From Symbiodinium kawagutii (Eukaryota > Sar > Dinophyceae > Suessiales > Symbiodiniaceae), in NCBI GenBank assembly GCA_009767595.1, contig VSDK01011733.1:134077-198076 (forward strand): DNA of 64,000 nt, read 5' to 3'. Position numbers and translations under genes: made by a program. Position 1 is the first letter of the stretch, and the number at the start of each line of letters is the position of its first letter. Below, in pieces: positions 10,402 to 20,440 of this stretch. Below the pieces are notes generated by a model. That model made no database searches. It saw nothing but the letters and a program-made list of their open reading frames with translations, and was not told the DNA's origin.

Positions 10402-10535
10402 CTTCCAACTTCGATCGTCGAAATATCTTTGCAAACGCACCATCAGCATGGACACCGTCATAGAACTCCCATGCACCGGACGGTGCTCAACGTGCAGTTG
10501 GGAAGTTCAGCTTTAGCGCCACTACTCAGTCATAT
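10402..10535 (+). CDS. Candidate exon, unknown protein
   Basis: LPTSIVEISLQTHHQHGH continues HRTPMHRTVLNVQLGSS. The frame remains open to the start of a family D-like element at about 10,536. It is histidine- and arginine-rich. A second frame (ISMDTVIELPCTGRCS) is shorter. Confidence 0.38.
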
Positions 10536-10651
10536 GCCGATTTCTGAAAATCGGGGTACCCCCAAATTATCCAATATCGCACCGAACATATTGGGATACT
10601 TGTAAGATCATCCTCCTTAGCTGGTTGGAATGTAAACTACCCTTGCTGAAG

Positions 10652-10731
10652 CATTGCTACATGGCTCGTTCAGACCATGGTCCAATGGTTATCACTGAAG
10701 CGTGCGCCGCAGTTCTCACAGCCTCTGGAAG
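10652..10731 (+). CDS. Candidate exon ending in a family B donor
   Basis: HCYMARSDHGPMVITEAC continues AAVLTASG to GGAAG|GTGGGC at 10,732. The acceptor is TTGCTGAAG. The donor is formed by a family B-like arm (GTGGGCCCCCC). Confidence 0.5.
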
Positions 10732-10805
10732 GTGGGCCCCCCTAGTCATGACATGTTTTACAGGGTCATTTAACTCTAGTAAAAGGTGGTAGTATTTACC
10801 ACCTA

Positions 10806-10929
10806 CAAGGTGGGCCCCCTACTTATACCTTGGTTTATAAGGCCACTTAAGTATAGTGATATCTACCATAAGTGGTAGTTACCCTAGTTATAACCCAACA
10901 ACTATAGCTGGTGAACGGGGCCCACCTTG
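10806..10929. mobile_element. Family B inverted-repeat element
   Basis: The arms are CAAGGTGGGCCCCCTA and GGGGCCCACCTTG, and the interior is the near-palindromic ATCTACCATAAGTGGTAG core. The left flank is TA and the right flank has mutated. A second truncated left arm lies at 10,727. Confidence 0.75.
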
Positions 10930-10930
10930 C

Positions 10931-11044
10931 GGATGTCATGAACCAAGTCACCAGCTGAGGACGGCCACGGATTACAAGGGGAAAGGCGGCGTGACCACAA
11001 CTTTGACCTTCCCCAAGACTTCTGTGACTCGGCGGAGCCTCTGA
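10931..11044 (+). CDS. Candidate exon after a family B element
   Basis: HQLRTATDYKGKGGVTTT continues LTFPKTSVTRRSL and ends at TGA 11,042. GC3 is high. It begins at the right end of the family B element. A competing frame (DHNFDLPQDFCDSAEP) is also open and ends at a GTGAATG donor. Confidence 0.45.
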   Translation, partial: GCHEPSHQLRTATDYKGKGGVTTTLTFPKTSVTRRSL

Positions 11045-11137
11045 ACCGTGGAAAAGGGGTGAATGTTAACATATGTTAAGCCCGCATGAAGCTAAACCAT
11101 AGGTTTATTTATTTAGGGGGATACCATCTCAATGGGA

Positions 11138-11236
11138 AACCAAGTGGTTTCTGAAGCCGGGGTTGACATTATATCCGTATCGTTGATCGTCCCTATTATT
11201 GTTGTTCTCGCCAGCGGCCCTAATTGGCGTTGTTGA
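11138..11236 (+). CDS. Candidate exon with hydrophobic segment
   Basis: NQVVSEAGVDIISVSLIV continues PIIVVLASGPNWRC. About 16 hydrophobic residues in a row could form a membrane helix. It ends at TGA 11,234. Splice sites are uncertain. Confidence 0.35.
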   Translation, partial: NQVVSEAGVDIISVSLIVPIIVVLASGPNWRC

Positions 11237-11457
11237 TATCCCGGTCTTCTAAGTACTCAGTAATTAGCGCCATTGTGGTTGGTCATGATGATTCCTATCG
11301 TCCATTTACCATCGCACCATCAAATAAACTAACTGGATTGGTGATGACTCAGTGAATGGGCCATCACACTCAGGCTGTTTCCATAGGGAGACACAAGGTT
11401 CTGTAATTACCCCCAAACAGGGCCAGGGCTGGGGTGAAGTTGCCTGATATCAACCAG

Positions 11458-11547
11458 CTTCATTGTTGTGTGCACTGCTGTCCTTGGGCAAATTTTGCTC
11501 ATCCGCCTTTCCATATGGTTCATCCAGAGTTTCACGAGGCAAACTAG
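11458..11547 (+). CDS. Candidate exon, Cys/His-rich
   Basis: After the acceptor CAACCAG the frame LHCCVHCCPWANFAHPPF continues HMVHPEFHEAN to TAG 11,545. The Cys and His spacing might bind metal, but no family is recognised. Confidence 0.4.
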   Translation, partial: LHCCVHCCPWANFAHPPFHMVHPEFHEAN

Positions 11548-11759
11548 AAAGTTCAACAAGCAGTCAATATTGTATATCAGATATTATCAGATGTCATTGC
11601 CATGACTATCGATTGGTTGGAACATTGTAGGACAACATACCCACCCTTAGCCTGATAGGCCAAAATAGTGGTCAACTATCCACCAACGACTACTGTTGTC
11701 AGTCGAAAATAATGAATGAATAACACTGAACCATACAACTTACAAGGCGATTGGCTGCA

Positions 11760-11906
11760 ATGGCCCTTATAGATGGCTGTTTCTATGGCCCTTTCACCAG
11801 TGAAGTGTCCACAAGGACCATCAAAAACTGCTGCGCAATCAGCCACCATAGGTCACCAATCATGGATAGTTGCGCTTGTTGCTGCCTGTCCTCAAACATT
11901 TGTTGA
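11760..11906 (+). CDS. Candidate exon or small ORF
   Basis: MALIDGCFYGPFTSEVST continues RTIKNCCAISHHRSPI to TGA 11,904, 48 codons from ATG. A long minus-strand ORF (12,246-11,860) overlaps only the end of it. Confidence 0.33.
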   Translation: MALIDGCFYGPFTSEVSTRTIKNCCAISHHRSPIMDSCACCCLSSNIC

Positions 11907-11940
11907 TGGGTTGACCATGGTGATGTGGACGTGATGATGT

Positions 11941-12008
11941 GGTGATGTTGCTCTGTCCCTCCACCGTGCACTTCTTGACCTTCGCTTTGACCTCAGCATC
12001 CTGACCAG
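11941..12008 (+). CDS. Candidate exon with GTGATG donor
   Basis: GDVALSLHRALLDLRFDL continues SILT to ACCAG|GTGATG at 12,009. The 128-codon minus ORF over this region is also protein-like, so the strand is not settled. Confidence 0.35.
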
Positions 12009-12140
12009 GTGATGCAGATCTGAACTTCGCAAATCCTCGCGACGTTGTCAGATTTTTAACCATTTTGACTTGCCAACACGCGTGAAACGCCACGACGCGC
12101 CAGGGAAACACTTTTTGCAGATCTGATCTTCTGAACATAG

Positions 12141-12214
12141 TCTCGAAGCTGATAGTTTTTGCGACATGTGAACGTGCATCGCTTTCCCGACCGACCTCCG
12201 CAGCCACCCGCTTG
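12141..12214 (+). CDS. Candidate exon with good splice sites
   Basis: SKLIVFATCERASLSRPT continues SAATRL between TGAACATAG and CTTG|GTGAGC. Its phase does not join the 12,008 donor directly, so another exon or model may be involved. Confidence 0.42.
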
Positions 12215-12469
12215 GTGAGCCTACCGTTTTGATCGTCCAGGAGCACAAAACATTGAAAACACAGCGCTTAGGGTCATGATCTTCTCAGTGATCTTGAGTC
12301 GGAGGACTTCCAAATTTCCTTCGGTCAATCAACCATGGACCATCACAAACGGTTGGAACTTGGAGCAAACGGAGAAATGACGTGGTTGACATTGCTGCAG
12401 CAATTATTGAATCGTGGGGAGGCAGTTGTCAAAACCTAGTTCTGAACCATTACCAGCTTTGATTGGCCA

Positions 12470-12800
12470 TTATTTATAAACTTGCAAACGCTACCACGAG
12501 TCATTAGCCATCCTTATTCCTAGCCACCATTTTCAACCATCATTAGCCACTGGTCAACCATTCGTGAACAACCATCGATCATAAATCAACTACCTATTTT
12601 CATTTTTTCATCAACCATTCACCAGTATCAATCATTGATTCATCAGATCATCTGATCATTAACTATGAATCACTACCAATCATTTTCAATCCTTGGTCAT
12701 TACCAAGTCATTACCATCCATTAATCATCAACAATTGATTGATCAGATTATCTAATCATTACCTATCAATCATTGGTCATCAGCCACTATCAACCATCAA
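12470..12800. repeat. AACCATCA-sense degenerate tract
   Basis: Dense CAACCATCATTAGCC and AATCATCA words occur upstream of the coding islands at 12.87-13.14 kb. Confidence 0.6.
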
Positions 12801-12873
12801 CCACCATTGATCCACCCTTTCCAACCACTCGGTGCACCCCGGCTGAAGCCGTGGTGCTCGCGCCCGTTCCCAG

Positions 12874-12972
12874 GAGCGTGACCAGTACAAGGTGCAGTTC
12901 GTGTGCGCTCACCTGGATAGCGAGTCGGATGAGGTGCGATGCCGGGGAGCTGAGAATCTGCTGCCGCCCTAG
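12874..12972 (+). CDS. Candidate exon, HEAT-repeat-like
   Basis: ERDQYKVQFVCAHLDSES continues DEVRCRGAENLLPP. The part HLDSESDEVRCRGAENL resembles a HEAT repeat helix pair (leucine, acidic turn, D-x-VR, A-x-N-L). GC3 is high (about 25 of 33 codons). The acceptor GTTCCCAG is good. The frame meets TAG at 12,970. Confidence 0.45.
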   Translation, partial: ERDQYKVQFVCAHLDSESDEVRCRGAENLLPP

Positions 12973-13035
12973 CGGGTTCCCTACAACCATGGCGAGTTGA
13001 GTCGCGTAGCTCAGCTGAACTAAGCCCATTACAAG

Positions 13036-13142
13036 CCATGGTGAAGGAGATCCCAGTGGCATTGAGGATGCTAAGTAGGAAGAAATCGTGCCAACAGATC
13101 GTGAGTTGGTTTGCAGTTTACAGGAGTGGTTGTTGGGCGATG
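13036..13142 (+). CDS. Candidate exon with consensus GTAAGC donor
   Basis: VKEIPVALRMLSRKKSCQ continues QIVSWFAVYRSGCWAM to GCGATG|GTAAGC at 13,143, one of the best donors in the window. It may include an initiator ATG at 13,038. Function unknown. Confidence 0.52.
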
Positions 13143-13379
13143 GTAAGCACCTGGTGCTTTGGGCTGAGATTTGACATGCCGTCGCAGATTGCCACCAGAT
13201 GGTTAATTGTCACCAATGGGAGATCCAGCCTGACCCCCTATATTTGATGATGGTGAATAACAATCTATTTATCGACAAACTATGGTGGTTTACTAAGAGC
13301 GGGATCTTCCATTAGCACTTACAATTTGGGTCATCCACTCATTGGTTCCGTGAGTAGTCCATTGATTCAGCATGCTGAG

Positions 13380-13905
13380 AAACGGTGAATTTCACTATGA
13401 TATCAACCATAATCAATCATCATTGGCCAGCTCGCTAACCCAATTAATCATCAATTGACGATTGATTAACCATCAAGTAACCATCAGTGAACCATCAACG
13501 AAGCATCAGACAACCATCAGTTGACCATTATTGACCATGAACCATTATCAATGAGGTGTTTAATCATGATCAATCATTAAACCATGATATCAACCGTCAT
13601 CACTAGACAGCTTCTTAACCAGATGGAACATGATTAATTAATCAGCTGAGCGTCGCCATTCTAATGAGCGCTCATGAACCATGAATCAGCCATTATTCCC
13701 CATTATTGACCATGATCAGCGTTTCGCCATTCTGAATCCTGATATCAACCATCAAGCATTAGCCATCAACCATCAATGAACACCTACAAACCATCAGCTA
13801 AGTACTAATCATTGACCATTAGCTACATCCATTCCTTAAACCATGAATTGACCATGGTCAGCTAACCATTCCTTAAACCATTCACCGAACCATTCCTTAA
13901 CTCCT
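13380..13905. repeat. AACCATCA-sense degenerate tract
   Basis: Repeated AACCATCA and GAACCATC words form the 3' part of the presumed intron before the 13.92-kb exon. A TGATGGTGAATAAC word begins that intron at 13,244. Confidence 0.6.
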
Positions 13906-13920
13906 TTACGATTCACCACG

Positions 13921-14079
13921 ATCCACCCATGGTCGCCGTTCGTTCAGGCTTGTCACTTTGGCATCGCGCAGATGTTATCCGAAGCCCGGGCGCCGGACGT
14001 GTCCAGTGCGACGGCATTGAGGAGGGCGCCGCGCGGTTCGTTGGTTGGTCCCCACCGGGGCCACCAGGATGTTGGTTGA
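13921..14079 (+). CDS. Candidate exon, unknown protein
   Basis: PFVQACHFGIAQMLSEAR continues APDVSSATALRRAPRG. It is GC-rich. The overlapping ATG frame (WHRADVIRSPGAGRV) is open to 14,147, so the frame is not certain. Confidence 0.4.
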   Translation: MHPWSPFVQACHFGIAQMLSEARAPDVSSATALRRAPRGSLVGPHRGHQDVG

Positions 14080-14192
14080 GCGAGGGCTCTGGGCTGCCAT
14101 GGGGCTCCCATGGGGCTCCCGGGCTGGGCACTGGGAGTAAGACATAAATCAGGTCAGGTTGATGAACAGATTGGTGATTCACAAGGTTAGTA

Positions 14193-14303
14193 CCCTCTGG
14201 TGAACTGACATGGCAATAGAAAATCCACTATAAATGGATGATTTCCCAGGGTTTTCCTAACAAAATGGTGGATTTTCCATTGCCATGTTAGTTCACCAGA
14301 GAG
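14193..14303. mobile_element. Family C inverted-repeat element, TA duplication
   Basis: The arms CCCTCTGGTGAACTGACATG and CATGTTAGTTCACCAGAG are flanked by TA. The left arm contains CTCTG|GTGAAC and the right junction is GAGAGTAG, so both splice dinucleotides are present. Confidence 0.72.
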
Positions 14304-14506
14304 TAGAACCTGCTATGAGCAAAGGTTATGGGTGCTGAATATGATGCCGTGTTATTGACATTTGATTGGGGATTCCGGGATTCCTGATGATTATATGCTT
14401 GACACTAAAGTAGCCAACGATGATCAACAAATTCTTTTTGACTTGGGATCTTGAACTTCCGCAGAATTGTTTGTTATGATTTGCAATGATTACAAATAAT
14501 AGTGAG

Positions 14507-14700
14507 AACCAACTAATGATATTAATCAATGATAGAAAAACAAAACTGACAACCAACTAATAATATTAATCAATGACAAAACAATAAGCATGAAAACCAA
14601 CTAAGAATATTAATCAATGGTAGAAAAATAAAACTGAAAACCAACTAAAAATATTGATCAATGATAAACAATGAAACTGATAACCCACGAATGATATTAG
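14507..14700. repeat. ~44-bp tandem repeat, about 4.5 copies
   Basis: The unit AACCAACTAATGATATTAAT followed by CAATGATAGAAAAACAAAAC recurs at about 14,507, 14,550, 14,594, 14,639 and 14,682 with substitutions. Confidence 0.8.
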
Positions 14701-14921
14701 TAACCAACTCTAACATCTACAACTGGAGGCACTGATGGTCCTTGATGGAACCACTCAGTCTTCCGGCTCAATGAAAGGCTGGCAGTGCTACATTCCGATG
14801 TGAGCAGCTCCAGGTATAGCAGCCCCACAAATGAACCAATGGTTAACTAGCTGGTTAATGGTTAACAACAGGGGATGATAACTAAGAACTAAGAACTATA
14901 GGGGATATATACCAACTATAT

Positions 14922-15142
14922 GGCTGTGGGTCAAGATTAACCAACCAACCAATGGTTAACTAGCTGGTTAATGGTTAACAATAAGGGATGAAGACTAACA
15001 ACTATAGGGACTACATACCAACTATATGGCTGTGGGTCAATATTAACCAACCAATGATGGGGGATAATCACCAACGATCATAGGGAGACGATGGATAATG
15101 ATGGGGGAACCAGGGGACTAAGGGTGAACCGACCCATAAGCC
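14922..15142. mobile_element. Family A element with duplicated left end
   Basis: GGCTGTGGGTCAA left ends occur at 14,922 and 15,028 and a single right end, GACCCATAAGCC, at 15,142. ATAT flanks both sides. This suggests a nested or partly duplicated insertion. Confidence 0.7.
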
Positions 15143-15389
15143 ATATCGGTCAATTTGTTATTCAACTATTTTTTCCTGGTGATGGATAAATGCGTTGGAT
15201 CAATCCCTTCAGTTATCATTCTGCAGTGATACGGCAATGGGCAATAAACATCGCGATGGTACATAGTATCGTCATTGGCTATGTAGTCCGTTTTTAATGA
15301 TTCATGATTTTTCCTCTATCATATTGCTGCTTGCTGCAATTTTATGGACACAATATAGAATGTCTACATGTTGATGCTGTTAATGACTC

Positions 15390-15560
15390 ATGGAAGATTC
15401 CTCCATAACAGCAAACCATCTGTATTGGGAAGAAACCATAGCAGCGTCAACAAAAATGGTTTACATTTTCTCCGTGGATCTTGCTATTGACTGCTCATTG
15501 ATGGTTGTTGCAACCAGCTTCCGTGACAAGTGCTCTCAAAACCCAGCACTGGATCCTTCG
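15390..15560 (+). CDS. Candidate exon, moderate GC
   Basis: EDSSITANHLYWEETIAA continues MVYIFSVDLAIDCSLMVV and FRDKCSQNPALDPSKTGW. It is one of the longer uninterrupted + frames (75 codons to 15,614), but codon use is AT-rich. Confidence 0.35.
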
Positions 15561-15694
15561 AAAACTGGTTGGTGGTTGAATCATTTTTTATCAAAATGGT
15601 TTCTAATATCGTAGGGATAATCCCTATTAGTTGACGAATCGTTTGGTGGCTTTAATCACCTGAAAACTGGTTGATTGGTTGACTTGCGCATGTT

Positions 15695-15818
15695 TGGCTG
15701 TGGGTCAAAACCCTGTACCCCTGGTTCCCTTATCATTAACATTCATTAACCATTCTTTTCCCTATGATTTGGTTGGCCATTCTAAGCCATTATTGATAGT
15801 TGATATTGACCCATAGCC
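15695..15818. mobile_element. Family A inverted-repeat element, opposite orientation
   Basis: The ends are GGCTGTGGGTCAAAACCCTG and GACCCATAGCC. The interior is in the TACCCCTGGTTCC...TTTTCCCTATGA orientation. Confidence 0.7.
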
Positions 15819-15841
15819 ATTTTTCATAGCGGTGGTTCAAC

Positions 15842-15970
15842 CACCAAGCGGAAAACCTCCGCAGCGCTGCCAGGAGATTGGCAGTTGGAAAGTCAGGTGG
15901 GGCCGCGCACCGGGCGGTGCTGCAGAGTGGTGGATTGGTTGATGAGGATGGAGTGTGGGATGCTGTCGGT
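15842..15970 (+). CDS. Candidate exon, two plausible frames
   Basis: KRKTSAALPGDWQLESQV continues RCCRVVDWLMRMECGM with high GC3. The alternative ENLRSAARRLAVGKSGGA continues RAVLQSGGLVDEDGVW. It begins after the end of a family E element (CAACCACCAAG). Confidence 0.38.
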
Positions 15971-16139
15971 CTCCCGTTTTAATTCTTACATTACAATAAT
16001 TAGATTTAATGTTACCTATTAATTATATGTAGAAATTTAGAGAGCTACATTCAATTTTAGCTATTTTTTAAAATCATGATGTACTATATTAATTTTCCAA
16101 CAGCAGTACTTTGCAAACTGGGGTCTAAATCACCCAGAA

Positions 16140-16740
16140 TAGTTTTTGTGTGATCCGGTGCTGCTGGAACCACGCCAGGTTCCGGACAAGGTTCCGGAGG
16201 GTCCGGTGCAGATGTTTGGTGAAGTTCCAGAAAGTTCCGGCGAAGGGTTCCGGTGCAGATAGCTGATGAGATTCCAGAAGGTTCCGTGCAAATGCCAGGT
16301 GAGGTTCTGGACGTTCTGGTGCAGATAGCTGATGAGGTTTTGGGTTCCGGTGCAGATACTTGGTCGGAGGGTTCCGGTGCAGATAGCTGATGAAGTTCCA
16401 GGGGTTCCGGAGATAGCCGATGAGGTTCCGGAGGGTTCCTGTGCAGATGACTGGAAGGGTTCCGGTGCAGATACAGGGTAAAATTTTTGGGGGTTCCGGT
16501 GTCAATAGCTAATGAGGTTCGAAAGGTTCCGGTGCAGATATGTGGTGAAATTCTGGAGGGTTAGATAGCCGATGAGGTTGCAGTGCAGATACTTGGTGAA
16601 ATTCCCGAAGGTTCCAGTGCCCATAGCTCATGAGGCTCCGGAGGGTTCCAGTGCAGATACCTGGTGAGGTTTGGAGGGTTCTGATGTGATATTTGGAGGG
16701 TGCTAGTGCCGATGCTTGGTGAAGTTCCAAAGTGGTGAAA
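16140..16740. repeat. Minisatellite of GGTTCCGGTGCAGATA units
   Basis: About 600 bp of irregular repeats of GGTTCCGGTGCAGATAGCTG / ATGAGGTTCCGGAGGG with unit lengths of about 35-65 bp. The minus ORFs here are repeat translations. Confidence 0.88.
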
Positions 16741-16992
16741 AAAAGGCAGAAACTTTCATGCTGTTGGGGATAGCACTTGAGTTTATTTGTTGATTTTTCA
16801 GGATTTTTTTACCAGGTTTTTGGAGATATCAAAAATAGGGGATAATCAGCAACCATAATGTTTCAATGATGTTTGATGATACTTGATGATAGTTGACGTT
16901 GATTGATGTTGACGATGTGTAACAGTTGATGATTTTGTTCATGGTTGATGTTGGCCAAGGTCTGTTGATGATGGTTGACGGGATGGCTTATA

Positions 16993-17085
16993 CCCACGAA
17001 TTCTTAGGTTTTTGTTGTGTTTTTGGGATATGATTGATTTACCATTAATAACCACTAAAAAATAGATATTTTTAGCAAGGGATCT
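16993..17085. repeat. Dispersed ~92-bp repeat, copy 2
   Basis: This is a near-exact match to 7,011-7,102, differing by a few bases around the A/T run. Confidence 0.75.
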
Positions 17086-17138
17086 AGTTCAGCCACCAAG
17101 TTGATACGGGTCAAGCCACCATAGAAAAGCCTGGTGTC

Positions 17139-17251
17139 GTGAATTCATCCCAGCACCTGGAAGAACAATGCAGTGTCGTGGGATGTGAACAGCTGGGGTA
17201 CCCGGAGCACGTGTCTCAGACTGTCTCCGACTACTGGGCAGCCATACCTGT
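17139..17251 (+). CDS. Candidate exon, unknown protein
   Basis: NSSQHLEEQCSVVGCEQL continues GYPEHVSQTVSDYWAA up to a family D element at about 17,252. The coding look stops where the element begins. Confidence 0.5.
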
Positions 17252-17350
17252 TTGGTTGTTGCTCAAAACAGGGAATCCTAAAAAATTGTTGGTTTATTAC
17301 TACACATGGTTCAAAACTAGATGATTTGGGGGTACCCTGTTTTGAGAAAT
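17252..17350. mobile_element. Family D inverted-repeat element
   Basis: Arms are TTGTTGCTCAAAACAGGG and CCCTGTTTTGAGAAATCC, with TTTGG-like flanks. Confidence 0.6.
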
Positions 17351-17468
17351 CCTCATTTGGTTGTTGATGATGGCCTTTGGTGGTTGATCTTGGTGAAGGT
17401 TTGTTACCGACGGCTGCTAGTGGGTAGGTGAAGCAGATGGAATACAGAATCTAGCTGCACGAGTGCAG

Positions 17469-17560
17469 CTGAACTTCGACAGGGTCAAGCTGGTAGACCG
17501 TGATGGTTGGTCCTGGAGAGATCGAAGCAAAAGGCTGTTTAGGGAGATACTAAGCAACAG
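17469..17560 (+). CDS. Candidate exon with clean splice sites
   Basis: LNFDRVKLVDRDGWSWRD continues RSKRLFREILSN between CGAGTGCAG and AACAG|GTTTAT. The 92 nt are basic and tryptophan-rich. No family is recognised. Confidence 0.55.
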
Positions 17561-17700
17561 GTTTATCAGAAATAATATGTTTTGGACGATGCTGATTAAC
17601 CACCATTGTAGATATTTGAGTAATTCTAATAAACGAACATTATGAACAGCTGATATTCACCATGATAATTGGTTACTATCGCCAGACACACCCGTCACAG

Positions 17701-17782
17701 TGGTGTTCGCTCGGTGGGTGTTCTGCGAGACAACTGCGCAGGCGGCTGCAAAATGCTGTTGCCGCGTCCCAGTGGATCATGG
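17701..17782 (+). CDS. Candidate exon with clean splice sites
   Basis: VFARWVFCETTAQAAAKC continues CCRVPVDH between CGTCACAG and ATGG|GTGTTC. GC3 is high. Function unknown. Confidence 0.5.
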
Positions 17783-18359
17783 GTGTTCCATTCTAGGACT
17801 GGGAAGATAGCCTTGTTGCCCTGAATGGTCATTAGTTGGTTGTTCCCAAGCAAAATGAAGAGGGAATAGTTACCAACCAAATGGTTACTAATGGATCTGC
17901 ACAAATTACTGCGACCTCAGCCGAGGTGACGAGGTGGCTTAGATAGAATTAACGAGGTCACCGACGAGGTTGCTTATGCGGAATTAAGGAGTATGGGTTG
18001 CTAGTGGTCACACGGCTGTGCAGCATCCATTGGATGCTCAATAATAGGTAACTAGTTGATTGCAAATGCTTCCCGATGGTTTATAAGGATTCTATAAGGG
18101 TTCAAAGCGTCAATCATGGTAAATGATAGGGGACAATCACCAAAAATGTTGGAACCAGGCTACTAGTTGGTGGTTTGATTGACATTTCTTGTTCTCCCAG
18201 AAGGACTTGGGGATGATTGCTTGATTAACGAGCATATTTTTCATAGGAGCTATAAGCACTGATCGGGTAAACAAATCTTGTTGCCAAAGCCACCAGTAAC
18301 CCGGCCTACCAGTTTTGTAAGCTGCATTTACTGGTACGACAACAGTAACCCGAAGATAT

Positions 18360-18488
18360 TAGTCACCCTATAGTACCACCTTCGGTGGGTACCTATAGGT
18401 TAACGCCTGTGTACCTGGTGTTTACCGGTAGTCACCCTACCTGGTGTTTACCGGTAGTCACCTATAGTTTCCAGAGCAACCCTTGTAG
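18360..18488. repeat. 26-bp tandem pair and family B-like right end
   Basis: CTACCTGGTGTTTACCGGTA plus GTCACC occurs twice in tandem (about 18,412-18,465) beside CTATAGTACCACC...GGGTACCTATAG. The segment ends CAACCCTTGTAG, like a family B acceptor. Confidence 0.5.
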
Positions 18489-18653
18489 TTGCACCCCCAG
18501 ATCCAAATCTCGAGGTCACCATGCATGCGTAACCTTGGTTTTCGCTGCGCCGATTTCTCAACGACAGGTGAGATTCGGAAACCCTGCACCCTGTACGACA
18601 GCATGTTCATGTTCCGTGGCCGAAGTTTATACATCCTTGAAATATTCGTGTGA
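18489..18653 (+). CDS. Candidate exon, 54 codons
   Basis: LHPQIQISRSPCMRNLGF continues RCADFSTTGEIRKPCTLY and DSMFMFRGRSLYILEIF to TGA 18,651. It starts right after CTTGTAG. A strong internal GT (ACAG|GTGAGA) offers a shorter alternative exon. A 138-codon minus ORF (18,874-18,458) competes. Confidence 0.45.
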   Translation: MHPQIQISRSPCMRNLGFRCADFSTTGEIRKPCTLYDSMFMFRGRSLYILEIFV

Positions 18654-18774
18654 AACCTGATGAGTTGATTGGGTCTGCTGAGTGCCAAACATTGGGTGTG
18701 ATTGGTTTTCGTTTTTTCACCCCATGTTTTACCATACATCATCCATGCAATGTCCGTGGTGTGTGACCACACAG

Positions 18775-18859
18775 CCTTGAGAATGCAAGATGTACCTTGG
18801 ATATGAATGAGCTTGGAGTTCTTCCCCGCAATAGCTACGTCGGCTGGCGGAATTCTTAG
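18775..18859 (+). CDS. Candidate exon
   Basis: After CCACACAG the frame LENARCTLDMNELGVLPR continues NSYVGWRNS to TAG 18,857. This supports the + strand over the overlapping minus ORF. Confidence 0.45.
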
Positions 18860-18939
18860 ATGGTACCCTGGCACTTCGCTTCAAACAGGCCATCCACAGA
18901 TGGCCAGATGGCTATGTGACTGCACGGCAATAGTAGCTG

Positions 18940-20340
18940 GGCATATGTATATATATATATATATACACACACACCCTATTTTTGCATATACTACAATATA
19001 TGATAATATATACCCACTTGCTATTTATATATATATATATGCACATATTTTTATGTGTATACACACGCTATCTTTACATATACATATATACATAGTATAT
19101 GTAAGAATACATATAGTACCTAGATGTAAAAGAGAGCAGGGGACTGTGGTAGTACACTTTTTTGGTGATTTGCTTTGCTTCAGGTTTGCCTCAATACGTT
19201 ATTGAAATGAACTGAAATGCCAATATGCTTGTTTGTAATTGTAAGGAGGTAACATTGTTCTGAAATCATGGGAAAACATTTTGTGAATTTAAAGTGGTGT
19301 TTGCTCTTAATAATAAGATGTAGTAACTTAATATTTATAGGGTATTGCAATATTCTTTAGAATTAAAAATCATATGTAGTTCAAATATGTAAAGACTTGC
19401 AAGATGTTTTTTAAGTAAATACCTTCCTGTCTAGAATACAACATATTACTTGTTGCTGTTTGTCCTATTCAAACCCAAAATAAGGAAAATCTCAATGTAA
19501 CCTGCATGTTTTTTAAAATATATATCTTCCTGTCTAGAATATAACATATTACTTGTTGTTGTTTGTCCTATTCAAACCCAAAATAAGGAAAACCTCAATG
19601 TAACCTGCAGCATATCGTCACAATAATCTTGGCAAACATGTATTGCAACCGATGCATAATTTAATTGTTGTTGCCTTTAATAGAACATGGTTGAATAGAG
19701 TGTGCTAGCAAAATATGGAATGTGTAAGTAGTGTACAGTGCTTATCCCAAGAGATATGCTATATATATAAATATTTTAAAGCAACTATTTTTCGTTGTTG
19801 CAAAATAACTTAAGTTATAAGATATGATTATTGTGCTTGTGAATCCACAAGGCAATGTGTAATTGGTATTTAGTATTCCTGTCAGAAAAACAGGTTATAC
19901 TCCAAAACAAAGGTGTCAAGTATTTTGGGTAATGCAGCTATCATCTACTATGAATTAAGATGTGTTGTTGTTATGATATCAAAATTATTTTTCCTATCAG
20001 AATATAGTATATCCAATTTAAAGCTGTTCTGCAGCAATAGTGTCAACACCATATTTTTTACTTACAGATGTTCTCCCCATTTGTTTCGAAGAACTATTCC
20101 TTTAATATTAATGTTTAGCCTGCAATATATCAAAATAAGAATGTAAATCATCAATATTGAATTACTACAATTTAAAGAAACAAACAATTTTGATAAAGAA
20201 TACAAAAAATATATATATATAGATAATAGATATTTTAATGATATTTCGAAAAGATGAAATATATATACATATATACATATATTCATCATAATTCAGTAAA
20301 TTCCTAAAACAATTCTTTAGACACAAATTTATCTCACTGA
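18940..20340. other. AT-rich exon-free stretch
   Basis: It is dominated by (TA)n runs and A/T-rich sequence. ORFs here have no GC3 signal. I see no gene; the only structure found is the tandem pair at 19,404-19,608. Confidence 0.6.
19404..19608. repeat. Tandem duplication, 102-bp period
   Basis: ATGTTTTTTAAxxAxATAxCTTCC...TGTAACCTGC occurs at 19,404-19,505 and again at 19,506-19,608 with few differences. Confidence 0.9.
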
Positions 20341-20440
20341 TGTAATTTGGAGGATCTAGGAGGCAAATGGGGACAGAGGAGGGCAAAGGAAGAAAAAGTA
20401 CCAAAAACCTCAAGAAAACAAAAAAAGACAAAAAGATCAA

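Noticed and set aside
11860..12246. Minus-strand 128-codon ORF as a gene
   Set aside because: Plus-strand segments with matching splice sites (11,941-12,008 and 12,141-12,214) explain the open antisense frame at least as well. Not fully excluded.
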